Positions 12,401 through 23,696 are shown, counted from the stretch's first letter. The stretch is DNA of 64,000 nucleotides from Spirometra erinaceieuropaei (GCA_902702965.1 CACRXP010000686.1:8028-72027); one strand, 5' to 3'. A program made the numbers and translations. The notes: a model not told the origin generated them from the sequence alone.

Positions 12401-15400
12401 GAAATATAATTGGACTTTTAGGGGCATCGAAGATCCATGGGAAAAATTCATGCTACTTAAGTAGCCATTTTACAGGGTGTAGTTTTTGCATGCAGCCGGA
12501 ACGCAGTTCACTCGAAAGCCGGCATTCTGGGGTAATTGAAATATTGTAGAAGTATGTTGCAGGCTGACTTGTTTTACAACCCTACTTAATTTATCTTTTC
12601 GAAACGGAAACGCGTTTCGGAATTTCGGTTGACATTTCATGAGTTGGCCCACCTACTGTACCTGTGCTGTCAATGTGGTAAATAATTGTGCAGTTGGATA
12701 CTACTGGTTGCCTGTTGGCGGCTTGTGAATATCACGCGGTTATTTCGCAGTAGCTGATGGATTTCAGCGCAAATATTCATATCCACTTTCGGACCGAGCC
12801 TGAAAAGGTCTGTTACGAAGAATCTACTCTAAGTTCGCGAAGTAATTTCTCCAGAAATTAAACAAGACAGAAAGGAATGTATCAAATAGCCGTTTCAGGT
12901 TAGCCGGCGGAATAAGATGGCATATATACTGGGCCGTATGTTAGACTTTACAGTTTCTAGGATATCAGCATTTGTTTGGAAAAGTTTGATCCTACGGTTT
13001 CACAACGAACACAAGTTAACACCATAGTCTACTTTTTGTGCATGGACACATTCATTTACTCATGCGGCGTGAGCTTCATTGATTAAGAGCTACGCTTGTA
13101 CTCACAGGTGAGAAAACATTTGCCAACATGATCTGGCAAAAGAGCATAAATGTCTAACTCAGGTCTTTTATAAGACAGTAGCTAACACAGACCGCTAAAG
13201 AAGTCTTCAAAATAGTCTACTGAGTGCACGCCAGCTGTCAGGGGCCATTGTGACAGTGCCTGCTCCAAGAGCCGGAGGTAGAGAGCCAAGGGATATAGAT
13301 GCCGATCCACAAAAAATGTCGGTCAGAACTCGCAGTTGCCATGATTCAAAATCGCCCGCCCGGACGCCAACATGCAATCGAATGATATCATACCAATCTC
13401 CCCTTTAGTTTCGCTCTATTTACTATGACCTACCAAAACCCAGCTACTTAACGGTCCCTTAAATAATCACGGATTAAGTTATTGACCAGGAGAGAGATTA
13501 TTTGAACCACACGTGTGTTCGCCGTTTTCGATTTTACATGTCATCCCTGGTTATTTTTCTTTGCAGAAAAAGTCAATTTTCTCCATCGGTTTCTTTTCAA
13601 ACCGTGTTTTCCTCATCTCCGTGGGCTTATCTCTGTTCGGGCAGGTGCTTGTCATCTACTTCCCGCCGCTTCAGACTGTCTTTCAGACCGAGGCTATTCA
13701 CTTCACTGGTTTGTTTTAATCGCTGCTTTGTTCTTTAGAAACCACTTTGATAGATGTTTTGGCAGATTTTGAATAATTCATATTGACCCAACTGTGAAAA
13801 ACTCAGCGCCTCGGTCGGATTCGAACCCGCAACAACAAGGGGAAGGCCATAGTACAGTTAACGCTCTAGTCACGAGCTACGATGCCCCACCGGACGACGC
13901 GAGTTTAATCACATTTGGGTCAAGTCATCCACCCGACCTACTGCGACGTCTGGAATCCACCAAATCTGATGCAATAAACTGAGTGCCCAGCCAGGATTTC
14001 CTAAGTTATCCACCTAGAATCCACCGGATAACTACCAGGCTCACATAACTCATAGATTTTTAAAAGCAGATTTCGAATAATTTGAGGAGGTTTTCGAACC
14101 ATATTTGTTCACTATTCAGCCTTCCTGAAAGTTGGGTCACCAGCACTGTGACATACAATATATAGTCGTTTTGCTCAGCTGCGACAGTTGTTTAGCCAGT
14201 GCATGATTGCCGTCCCCAAACGGCCTATACAGCTGTTCATTTTGGGCAAAAGGAAGGCAAACTTGACTGGTTGCATTTTTGTCCAGGTCGCGCCGGGTTC
14301 GCGCGAGTTTCCACTGTCATGCGTATGTGTGGCTCGTATTAGACGGAGGTTCTTGCCACGTCAGCCAATGCCTCCAGTCTTATCACTACACGGCCTAAAC
14401 AGTTCACCAGCCCACGGGGTAGGAGAGAGTGAGGCCGCTACTGAAGTACTGCTTCTCCTAACCGCTGAGGGCATTCCTCATTACAATAAATCTGACGCGC
14501 TAAGAGATTGTCAACCGACAGGATATCACGGTTCCACTCAGAACAGACGGTCAGTTTGTAGTGGCTTCTTCTTATGGTGATTTTTATGGCACATCTCGCA
14601 TAAGTAAGATCCGGGACCCTTCCAGACGTAACTTACTACAGGTGGAGAGGGGGACCAGGTCGTTGTTACACGGGTGGACTGGTTGCTTCCCTGTGTCAGT
14701 CAATGCGCTCACGTTCATCTACTGTCATCTTGACGGCCTCACCGTAAGAAGACGGCTGGTGTTTGAAGAGGAATTGAGGCAGGTCCCGTGTAGATCAGCC
14801 ATTTTAGATAAATCCACTCGCAAGTCACAACTGCGCCCACTCCGTAGACCGACGATGATCTTCCCCACTTGCGTTCGACTAACTGTCATGTAGCAATTGT
14901 TCCGATGCGGACTTAGCCGATCCCTTCCTACCCCCCTGTACCATTACCTGTTTCGCTTGAACGGTTCTTAGTCCCTATAGCGGCTTTACTAAGTAGTGTC
15001 ATGTTTCTGAGCTCGGTGTGCTTTGTGCTCTCCACTCGTTGATTACTGTCTTCTTAGAAGTAAGGTTTCTTGCAAACCGTAGCAGAAACCAGAACCAGTT
15101 TCTAAATAAACATCGTCTGAGGGAGTCCTCTGCGAAAATATTGGCCCGTCCGACTGTCCCTTCCGCCGTAGCATCCATCTACGATTCAACTATTGAAATC
15201 TAACGGAAGCTGTGGACACCGAAACTTGCGCCCGACAATAATCATGTGTCGGACAATGACTGAGGAGTATGAAACCCATCGCCGGCTTCGAATAACTCCA
15301 CTGACAGTTGAAACTTGTGTCATTTCGAAGCATCAGCGTCATTAGTGGTTCTGAGCCGTCATTTTCCTTAGTCTTCTGAGATGGGACGATCCACCTAGGC

Positions 15401-16569
15401 CTATGCAGCAATTATTGCCGCAGCTGGCACCCAATCGCTTTTTGTGCCCGGATTTCACTCGAATGATGAATGTGCTGTGGAAGTCAGCGTCCTTAACTTG
15501 GGAACTATTCTGAACCCGAGACACTAAAGTGTTTTTTGCTTTTCCACCTAAACTTCAGCGCCCCAAGCTGTTTTCGAATCCATGTTTCTCCGTTAAGACA
15601 TTTTTTGCATTTTTCTGTTGTTCTTTCCCTTTTCTGCTGTGTTTCGTTCGCATCACACTAACTACAGTCAGTGACAGATCTCATACAATGTTAACCGAAA
15701 TTCTGAAATGCATTTTCTACTAGGAGGGAATACTTTATTGGGGTTGTAACATTGATTATTTTGCGGCATAATCCCAGGACTTCACAGCCACTCCGGGGCC
15801 TAGATAATCAAGGGAATATTCCTAACTACCTAAGTAGTAATTTTTGCGAGCACGGTTTCCGCAGACGACCGAAAAGAAGTACATTGAAGAGTCGACATCC
15901 GGATTTGTTTGAAAAATACTGGGATTATGCTGCACAATAATAAATATTAGAACCTCACTTAGGTATTCCATCCCAATCGAAAACGAATTTCGGTGTTTCG
16001 GTTGACATTTTATGAGGTCGATCTTTGTGCATATCAAATGAGAGGGTCTATGCAACATCAGACAAACCAACGACCGTCGCTTTACAGGTGGGTTAACCGA
16101 CAGGGCCGTCCATCCGCTGTCCTCGCCATTCATCTGCCTGTCGGATATGCAGGCCATTCAGCCTCTAAAGTCGCATTCCTTTGCCGGCCCATATATTTGT
16201 TGTTGCTTGGGGAGCCCGATACCTCTTTGTTTCATTTTTTATATACTCGCTGGTGAAAGTAGATGGCATAACTCCGAACCCTTAAGCAGCAGTTGTCTTT
16301 CAACTACTATTATCACTGACGCTGAATCCGCCCCACCCGAATGCCTCTTCTTTCTCCTCCCGTCAGATTGGCTTCTGCTAATTTCAATATCCAGCAGTGT
16401 CTTTGTGATCTCAGAGGTACGCAAATCAAAACTGACACTGAACAAGGTACGTAACATCTTCTTCGGCCTTCCCCGAGGATTGCGAAGCCCCGCCTTTACC
16501 AGCAGACCCACTGCAACCTTCAATCACCGAAGCAACAGTAGTCGTCGGCTGGTAGATGACTTTGTCTAG
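6168..16569 (+). CDS. ATP2C1-like: Secretory-pathway Ca2+/Mn2+-transporting ATPase (SPCA), C-terminal five exons
   Basis: This is the 3' part of a Golgi-type Ca2+/Mn2+ pump (P2A ATPase, ATP2C family), which loads the Golgi lumen with Ca2+ and Mn2+ using ATP. The joined exons give the hinge motif [20 protein letters not shown], the VDDDF segment and RFQLST ahead of membrane helix 5. Helix 6 carries INILMD, whose Asn and Asp are the family's ion-coordinating residues, followed by [11 protein letters not shown]. Helices 7-10 follow, with [29 protein letters not shown] and a final [20 protein letters not shown]. All four introns have GT-AG ends and compatible phases (2, 0, 0, 1). The nucleotide-binding and actuator domains and helices 1-4 are missing to the left. 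No stop or frameshift is seen in the exons, so the gene is probably functional. The 5' end and the exact 3' end are not determined. Confidence 0.93.
6500..6644 (+). CDS. ATP2C1-like: SPCA exon: helices 5-6 with ion-site residues
   Basis: The first base completes the split Thr codon from the previous exon, across a compact 96-bp intron. The translation [20 protein letters not shown] leads into [18 protein letters not shown] and ends at PPDKE before a GTAAAT donor. The Asn and Asp of the INxxMD motif are conserved. Confidence 0.93.
6645..9250 (+). other. SPCA intron, 2.6 kb
   Basis: Donor GTAAAT at 6645 and acceptor TTGCAG at 9250. The frames inside are short, and the 125-codon one at 6804-7181 has no domain I recognise. 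No transposon fragment was identified in this intron. Confidence 0.75.
9251..9466 (+). CDS. ATP2C1-like: SPCA exon: helices 7-8 region
   Basis: The exon starts in phase 0 with [19 protein letters not shown]. It passes a helix ending [10 protein letters not shown] and then DTTMTFTCF, and ends [12 protein letters not shown] before a GTCTGT donor. Both edges coincide with family alignment positions recalled for animal SPCAs (a DKD-type loop before it and the SRSQ-T junction after it). Confidence 0.93.
9467..13566 (+). other. SPCA intron, 4.1 kb
   Basis: Donor GTCTGT at 9467 and acceptor TTGCAG at 13566. The only named insertion inside is the foldback element at 11752-12658. Frames at 10643-10864 (-) and 10923-11333 (+) have no recognisable homology. 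Confidence 0.75.
11752..12658. mobile_element. Foldback element, subfamily 1, complete copy
   Basis: A 907-bp element has two long inverted arms (about 11752-12063 and 12320-12658) that match each other over roughly 310-340 bp, around a non-repeated centre. The ends are CAATAGGTGGGC on the left and the complement CACCTACTG on the right, flanked by TA on both sides (11750-11751 and 12659-12660). Each arm contains the self-complementary 12-mer CTACTTAAGTAG. No coding potential is seen, so the element is non-autonomous. The TA target and CAGT-type end recall Tc1/mariner-class DNA transposons, which is an inference. Confidence 0.85.
13567..13708 (+). CDS. ATP2C1-like: SPCA exon: helices 8-9 region
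   Basis: The exon begins in phase 0 with [20 protein letters not shown] and continues through [19 protein letters not shown] to HFT plus one base of the next codon. The donor is GTTTGT. Overlapping + frames in this stretch are shadows of the exon. Confidence 0.93.
13756..14085 (-). mobile_element. SINE-A copy, tRNA-derived
   Basis: The minus strand carries a tRNA-like head (about 13893-13810) with a B box GGTTCGAATCC (complement at 13817-13827) and a recognisable but degraded A box (complement about 13873-13884). The downstream body ends in the block GACCCAACTGTGAAAAACTC (complement orientation, from about 13785). The same body is found at 28281-28649. The sequence beyond the tRNA head, to about 14085, is also shared by both copies, so the repeat unit is longer than the tRNA-SINE itself or is a tandem of two. 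Confidence 0.75.
14320..14500 (+). repeat. Dispersed repeat D copy
   Basis: Words here match the 41285-41510 region in the same order: a GTCAGCCA-TGC block, a block with ggaggagag-like purines, and GCATTCCTCA followed by AATCTGACGC. A 130-codon frame overlaps (14188-14580) but shows no domain, and the repeat identity argues against it being a gene. Confidence 0.45.
15665..16031. mobile_element. Foldback element, subfamily 2, centre deleted
   Basis: The left end CAGTCAGTGACAGATCTCAT after a TA (15663-15664), and the right arm ending near 16031 with GTTGACATTTTATGAGG, match the two arms of the foldback family. The arms meet near 15840 at the motif CTACCTAAGTAG with almost no central sequence left. 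The end sequence CAGT-AGTGA differs from the AGTAGGTGGGC end of subfamily 1 and resembles the right end at 56089. Confidence 0.65.
16367..16569 (+). CDS. ATP2C1-like: SPCA exon: helix 10 and C-terminus (end uncertain)
   Basis: The first two bases complete an Asp codon split across the intron, giving [20 protein letters not shown], the last membrane helix of the family. The frame stays open to a TAG at 16567-16569. A good alternative donor (AAG then GTACGT at 16447) in the right phase could splice to another terminal exon, so the tail after about residue 26 of this exon is provisional. Confidence 0.8.
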
Positions 16570-17289
16570 TCCTACGTGGCTACGCCTAACCTCGGCCCGT
16601 TTCCGGCGCCTTGTGTACAGTTACGCGCATATGTTCTCCTGCCGATTTCGCTTCATAGTGCATTGGTTTTGGTACTTCTTTACGAGCCCGGTCCCCTTTT
16701 GGCGTTACTGTGATATATCTATCTTCTACGTATACATAGGTATACATCGTCCTTGTTTTCCCCCTTTCCCCGTGGTCCTGTCTGCATGTCCATCTAGCCT
16801 GCTGACCCTGCCCCCCCCCCTCGTCCCTTCTCCCAACATGTAACTGAAGGGCGAGTTTCGGATGCCTCTTTGTAAACCTGGGCGCCCGAATATTTGCATG
16901 TACGTCCATGTTCATCGTTTTGCCTTCTCCTTGCCACTTGCTTTGGTGCATCCACCTCCTTTCTCGCAGCTTCCTTCCTGGTGACCGTCCGCTGACTGCT
17001 GTCTTAAAATGGACACATTGAATCCATCTTCTGTATTCATTACTTCCCCATTTGATCCTCTGTCCTTATGCTGCCTGATGAAGTCTTAGGAACGAAGGAT
17101 GGCAGTTGTACTCCCCATTGGATTATTATTAGCAAGTGCGTAGGCGAGGTAGGAGGTTACGTGGCTGTACGATTTTTGCCTAACGGATAGACTCGGTCTG
17201 TGTATGATGAGCATATAGAATCCATCAGATTTCTAGGCCTGTTCATTGGGACTTCTCCATCTCTGTTTTGTTTGCAGGGAACAAATAAG
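16570..17289. other. No recognised feature; possible SPCA 3' region
   Basis: Pyrimidine-rich near 16740-16850 with a C run at 16811-16820. Open frames on both strands look like composition effects. It may hold the 3' untranslated region of the ATPase gene, but I see no clear AATAAA with following context. Confidence 0.4.
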
Positions 17290-17291
17290 TA

Positions 17292-18085
17292 CAGTAGTTG
17301 TGCTATCTCATGAAATGGTAGTCTAGATTTTGAAATTGCCCTTTCGGTCTGAAAAAGTTACATAGGTAAGGTCGTCATATTAATTATCGTATCCCAGTCA
17401 CGTGCGAGCTCCTTATTGACTGACTACCTAAGTAGTATGAGTTCCTCCGATGCCCTTATAGATTCAAATATATTTTAGAAAACATAAACAAGTGTCCTTT
17501 TACTCGTTTGGTAACCAATTAGTCTTAAAGTTTCATGCTTCGAGGAAGAGTGTCTTTTGGTCTTAAGGAGGCTTCTAATTGTGAAATCTTCCAAGACTGT
17601 GAGATGTCTAGTAGTCGTACAGCATCGCATCAGCACATCTATTGCTGCTGCCTATAAAACGGACAACATGGTCCGCATTCACTGCAAAAGTTAATAGGCC
17701 CTATTTGTCTTCTTTATAACAGCATACAGGAATGTACGATTTTCCTTGCACGAAAAGTACACAGCTTGTACTTCAAGAACCCTAAATGCAGGTGTAACGG
17801 CGGGTCGGGTTCGAAATGATTCGAGGATTGAGGAAGCCCTTTTTAAATCAAAATACAGTCTTTCCTTAAGTATCAGTTTGAAGACGCAATTTGCCACCGA
17901 ATGAGTGTAAGAGAGAATTCGTGTGTTTTCTATAAAATGTATTTGAGTTTATAGAGGGCGTCGAAAATCGATGGAAGAATACGTGCTACTTATGTAATCA
18001 TTACTTACGGGATGTATTTCTTTACAGGCGGTCGATAAGGAGCTCGCCTGAAAGCCGACATCTTGACGTGACTGGATTACCTTGA
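17292..18085. mobile_element. Foldback element, diverged, right end missing
   Basis: After TA at 17290-17291 the left end reads CAGTAGTTGTGCTATCTCAT, clearly a foldback terminus. The palindromic arm motif CTACCTAAGTAG lies near 17425, and the corresponding right-arm motif with the GGGCGTCGAAAATCGATGG block lies near 17955-18000. The last part of the right arm, including the terminal CTACTG, is not present after about 18085. Confidence 0.7.
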
Positions 18086-19567
18086 CATGAAGGCATGAAC
18101 GAATGCATAAGTCGTTTCCACATCACGTTGCCACTTTTTATCGCGCCGCGCGACGAAGGCATCAGATGATTGGTGTCTGCTCTCTATGTATACGGATTCT
18201 AAAATAAGCAGGCGATTGGCAGCTATGTGAGTCGCCACCAGTGCCCTAATGTAGGTAAGGTGAAAGCAAACGGTCCACATGTAAACAAGACGACGATCTG
18301 ATTTGCCAGAAGCTGAAATGGGATAATCATAGTGCCTGCTAAGAAAATACATCGAAAGTATTGTCATTGTTCCCCCACAACATAATTTGGAATAAGATGA
18401 ATGAATTTGGTAGTCTCTAAAAATTCCTGACAACTCTGAGTAAGAGGCCGATAAGAGGAAATTTTACATTTTGGGGGAAGTAAACTGATCGTGGAGCTGC
18501 ATTCTGGAAGAACATTTTCTTCTGGGACGAAGCCTTATTTCTAGACTTATCTTCGAAAGTGACCCAGGTGGGTAAATATATGAAGAACTTCCCACGAAAA
18601 CATTATGCTGATTGCTACCTTCAAGAACTATCTACGCTTCTTGGTTCGGATGACCATCAAATTAAGTTGGCGGCAAATCTGGTGGTTGGCGGCATATACG
18701 CTCAACAGCTGGATCCTCAGTGACATTGTGAGGGATGTCTTCGGTTACAGCGGCACCCACTGATGGTGAATAGACACCGTTGGTTTGCAGAGTAATGCTC
18801 CTGATCACCGTTAAAATGGGGCATAACTCCAATAAAATTCAGCAACTGAACCTAATTTTGTGGACAACGGCAGGCCTCTACGTCAGAGTCTTGAGGAGTA
18901 TTTTTATTCCTTTTAACTTCTCCGACGTCACTTGAGAATCTGTTCGCGTCGACTAAAAGGAGCTGGCGCAAGGCATGAACGAACCTTCCGAAGCGAATAA
19001 AACCCTTTTTGTGCCTACTCTGTACGTACACCAGTTCACCACCGGCAACTTAGTTGTCTGCACGTCTGCCAGACTTAGTGCGTTAGCCTTCAAAAGGACA
19101 ACTAATTAAGTATTTACGTCCCACATGTGTTGTTAGATTTCATTAGTCTCCCAATCCTATGTACCTTCCTCCGTTGTACAGCGTCATAGTTAGCCCCGAA
19201 CAAGTGCTTTTTAGCATGCCCGCCTTCTGAGTTGCTGTTTTGCGATTCGAGCAACTTATTCCTCCGGCAGCAAATGATAACCCAGTAACCAACCTATGTA
19301 TTCTTTCGAAGAACGGTTGCCTATAAGCTCTGAGTAGCACATGTTAGGCGGCATCTGCAATGCATGGTCTTTGTTCGTGATTTTCACAATGTGTCATGAG
19401 TTTCCTCACCCAGTCCTGCATGGAACCTGCCCGATTGTCGGAATTTGTGATTCGGAACACAATTGCTACGTAATTGATTTGCAGACTATGACGATTTATT
19501 GCATGGTATTTCCCCCCTTTGTCAGGCATCATTTCTAGAGGCATCGACCTATCCACCAATTTTTTTA
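18086..19567. other. No recognised feature
   Basis: A 118-codon minus frame (18433-18077) overlaps the end of the foldback element and lacks motifs or splice context. The other frames are short. Confidence 0.4.
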
Positions 19568-19810
19568 GGCAGTATGGGATTACCGACAAAGACAAGGGAG
19601 TCTAGAATGGCCATTTCTGGCCTATTAGCCGTCGTCAGCCAGAAATGGCCATTCTAGACCCCTTGTCTTTGTCGGTAATGCCATTCTGCCTCCTATGGCG
19701 TGCGCCGCTGTGCGGATGCAGGTTAGGCTCGAGAGAGAGAGCCCGTAAGGCACAACGGAACGAGTGTGTTCCGTAAGAACGATCGGTGAGCGTCCCTTAC
19801 CATAGTACCT
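19568..19810. mobile_element. SINE-B, inverted head-to-head fusion forming a hairpin
   Basis: Arms of about 53 nt (19568-19620 and 19639-19691) are almost exact inverted copies around an 18-nt loop. The arm carries ATTACCGACAAAGACAAGGG and GAATGGCCATTTCTGG, both diagnostic of SINE-B (compare 56965-57030). To the right the + oriented body continues with the CGCTGTGCGG, GAGAGAGAG and GTTCCGTAAGAACGATCGG blocks to about 19810, as at 26512 and 49763. Two SINE-B pieces in opposite orientation are therefore joined here. Confidence 0.75.
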
Positions 19811-20439
19811 ATTCTCTACTGTACGTTGTCCCAAAACCACCGAAGGAGAACCTGTAAAAGACACGGTGAACTGCTCAATGCTGTGGACAAAGCGCATAAG
19901 CAAGATGCAATTTGCGATCAGACATGCAGTAAACAGCAGGCTGTCTCAACTGACTGTCTGTGTAGTCGGACGAATAGATAGCAGAGGGTAGATGATCGGC
20001 AGGTCACTTAAAAATGAAAATACAGGCATTTCTTGAATTGGGTTGTATTCCTGGGGAAAATGAGATTGGTGCTGTTCATGTAAAAATGAAGCTACGGGCG
20101 CGCGTGTCACAGACTATAGCTGGCAAGTCTGCTTTACCTGAAGACATTCTTCCTAAACACGCGTCTGCTGAGAACTTTCTGCCCTAGTATGGCCATCGCA
20201 GACACTAACACCCAACAGTACTAGTAGTTCCAATGACGTCAGTATTTCAGTAATGTTTGCTTTTTATTATTGTCCTATGTCTGTTGAATGTGTGTTGGCA
20301 TCTAATTCGTCACCCTCAGAAACTGAGATAACACCAACTATCCATAGACAGTCTACTGTACAGCACACTCCGTAACGTTAATGTTTTTAACTCTTGGAAC
20401 AATTCGTTTATCTGTCTGGCTCGAAAACTTTGCCAATCT
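19811..20439. other. No recognised feature
   Basis: No motif-bearing frame or repeat match was noticed. Confidence 0.4.
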
Positions 20440-20575
20440 GAAGACACTCTGTAGCTGTTTGACGTTTCCATTTCAAATTTTTCATATAGTTCGCTTCCTT
20501 GTAACAAATAGGGAGTTCAAAGGTTCAACACCTATATTTCCCTCAAATAAACTGAACTGAACTGAACCTCGCATT
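20440..20575 (+). repeat. Possible LINE 3' tail with (CTGAA)n end
   Basis: The segment ends AAATAAACTGAACTGAACTGAA near 20546-20568, a short pentamer array after a polyadenylation-like AATAAA. Simple-repeat tails of this kind terminate some flatworm RTE/CR1-type LINEs. The body upstream was not matched to a LINE in this window, so the call rests on the tail only. Confidence 0.35.
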
Positions 20576-23574
20576 GCCACTATGAGAGTTGGTAGCATAC
20601 ATAATCTTACTCTCTTCTATACCATTACTCGAAGCTTTGTTTTCCAGATAAAAATTTAGACAAGATAAAATTAGCTAAAGGTTCAGAATTTAATAATATT
20701 ACAAATGTTCAACTGCTAACTGCCAATGCATATACACGTGTAAAACTGTTATTTTAGTGGGAAAAAGAGGCCTAGATCAATTGACATGAAATGTCAACTA
20801 CACCTGCATGCGGGTCTGGTGAAAGAGTGGGTGTAAGTGAGCGGGTTTCGGTTGCATTGGTAACTCAGATATTAATATCAGCTTTTGAAATGAACCTATG
20901 AAACTTAATTTCGACCGATTCACTTTAACTCAGCGATTAATTTCTGAGAAGATTAAAGAGTTGAGGCAGCAATAACACGTCAATCGTGCCTAGGGTTTCA
21001 CACCATGAAACATTTGTTAGCCACGCGGGAAAGGCTTGGGGTTATTAAAAGCAACTGATTTACTTGTCACTGACTTCTACTGCGCACACAGTTCGTGTTT
21101 TATTATTCATATCGCCGTATACCTATGATTAGCGCAGGGAATTTCGCTTAAAGTAGGATTCTCAACTCTTCCCACCTACAGCCCTTCCCACATGACCGAC
21201 TATAATGTACCATGATGTGAAATCCCAGTCGCGCTTTACGAGCTATCGCTATTATCGAAAATCGTCCGTTTACATCCACTCTCTCACCAGACCCATCTGG
21301 AAGTCTAGGTGACATTTCTTACCGATTGACCTAGGTCCTTTTTTATCATTGAAGCCGCAGTTCTACACATATGTACACACTGACCGCTCGCAGTTAATCA
21401 TTTGTGATATTATTAATTTCTCCGACTTTAAATAGTTTTACCCTGTCCACATTTTAACCGGAAAAACAATGCTTCCAGGATAACAAGTATGAAGCGCGGC
21501 CGGTCTAACATTTTCTACAAAGCGGTTGCTCAGACTCTTCTAAGAAAATAAGTGAAGGAGACCCTATGGTTTATACGCGATGAAAATCCGTTATAGTCCA
21601 CTACAGAAATTTACGCAACTCAAGAAATTTCGGATTGCCTCCGATAAGCACTATGTTGTTCGAATTTTGTCAAATGGACAAGTAAAACGACCGGATTAAA
21701 CAAAGGATGCCGGACCCGAATCAATTCAGCGAATGACTTTCTTACCTACCGTATAATAGTTTTACTCCGAGAAATATTTCTTTCGTCATAATTTTAAGTT
21801 TTTCAAGTTAACATAATGGTCACTACGAAAATTATTTACAAGGAGGTGCCGCCTAATCATAAAGCGAACCTTAGGACTACTTTTATCTGCCCGCCACATT
21901 TCATCTGCTTATTATTCGTTTTTTTTAGTTTAGTAGTTATGTCATTTTGATGAAGGGCGGTTATTTTTTAAAGGTAAGTGGTGAAGAAACAGAAGCTATG
22001 GGAACTGCATGTTGTCTTGACAAAACTCCCTGTTCTCAGTGATGACTGCGGCAGGCTTCCACTATGGCTATCCTAAAACTCGCATTTGAGAGTTAGTAGA
22101 ACAAACCTCCCCATCACTCTTCCCTTTCCTACTTTAACAACTTCAGTCAGAAAGTTTTGCCGGACGCTTTGAAGTGGGCACAGCAATCTTCGTCTCCCAC
22201 CCACCTAAACTCCCCTTTGATGTCTGTCTCAAGGTTGTCTGATTTTGGTGAGAAACGTTGTGTCTGAACCTCTGAATAGTAACACTTGGCGATAATGCTG
22301 AAAAATTATCGAAAGGCATGGGCGTGGGAAAACGACAGAGAGGAATATTCTGGACTCAGGTGGCAAGGCCGTCTGAATGAAATTGCCAGTGATCCAATGG
22401 ACCCACTTTATAATTGACATGGGAAGTTGGTTTTAGAGTGCGGTGACCCTTCGTCTTTGCCTAAGAACTGACGTCCAGATTAACTTTACACTGTCATTTA
22501 ATGGAAGGAGCAATGAATCGGTTGGCTGACTAAGCGATCGAAACTCTTCTATCTCATATAGCGCCTTCTGTGTTTTACTGCATATACGTCTTCCGGCCTT
22601 ATTGGGCCACTATGGGGGGATTCCGTACATTCCGCCATTTTATAAAAAGTACGTGTAAGCTGCGGGAACTATAAACTACAACCTTTCAAAGACGCTGGGT
22701 TAAATATATGGATTTAACATGCACGAATTTGTTTTGCCTAAAGGTCGATAATGCAAGCGAAAATAACGGCTGAAAAAACACGCTTAGGACGTTTGATGTC
22801 ATGTACTACACCAGGTCATATGACTGTAATCTTATCCCTGACCGATTTTTCAGGCAGATTTATCTCATTTGAGCCAAAGAATAAGACGTTGTAAACAAGC
22901 GTCAGAAGTGCTCCCGCAGAGAGTTGAAAAAGAAGAATGCCTCAAACATCATACTAAAAGTATCTCGTCCCACTAGCAATTCGATTTTGACATGCATAAT
23001 GAACAGTTAATTATTTTGTCCTCTTAAATCATCCCTAATGATTAAATATTAGTAGTTTAATGAAGTAATGCTTCACTGTTGTACCCAAAAGGGAATCAAC
23101 GGAGGCCTTGATTTGGTCGGAACCACCTTATATCACATACTTTAAGTTTCCAATCACTAACCAAATACCAAAATTTGGAAGCCTTCAAATAGCGAGCAAT
23201 TTTGTTTGATTGGTCCATCCAGAGGCAGCTAAAACAGACTCATGTGCATCGGGCGTGAAATTAAGTCATAAAAGGTCCTGTCAAATAAATGTTTGTTTAA
23301 CCGGCAGAAGGACAACTGCGAACCACAGCATACTGCTTCGTAAGAAAAGAGGTAAAATTACTGCATAGAGAAGTCTCAACAAATTACCACCCAATCCGCA
23401 CTTTGTAGATTCTAGCGTGCGCCCATTTGCGGACGGTGTCGACAAACGGTCGAGCACATCCCGGAGAAACTAGCTGTCTGACAATTCGGTCGTCGATTTA
23501 AACGATCTCTACCATGTGGTCTGCAGCGATCTCTCCCGTCTCCGGTCATCTTGACTTTGTAATGAAAACGTACC
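20576..23574. other. 3 kb without recognised features
   Basis: AT-rich sequence with only short frames, the longest about 63 codons (22420-22229, -). I saw no RT, SINE box or foldback arm motif. Confidence 0.4.
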
Positions 23575-23670
23575 CAGGTGGGGGAGGAGGAGAGAGTGCG
23601 GTAGGAACTGTGAAAGTCTGCTATCACTATAAATTAATTCACATGTAAGTCGCCGTTCCTGCTCTGAACT
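23575..23670 (+). repeat. Dispersed repeat C, short copy
   Basis: The GGAGGAGAGAGTGCGG block, then TATCACTATAAATTAATT and AAGTCGCCGT, match the 42105-42215 copy in the same orientation and the 36640-37050 and 53000-53460 copies in reverse. It lies directly beside the Penelope 3' terminus that begins near 23697. Confidence 0.55.
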
Positions 23671-23696
23671 TGTTGTGGACCACATGGTAGACATCA

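Larger units (their letters stand above)
13709..16366 (+). other. SPCA last identified intron, 2.66 kb
   Basis: Donor GTTTGT at 13709 and a strong pyrimidine tract with CGTCAG acceptor at 16366. It contains a SINE-A copy, a piece of an unnamed dispersed repeat and a deleted foldback element, each listed separately. Confidence 0.75.

Noticed and set aside
14188..14580. 130-codon + frame inside the last ATPase intron
   Set aside because: It overlaps a dispersed repeat with copies at 41285 and 42000 and lies in an intron.
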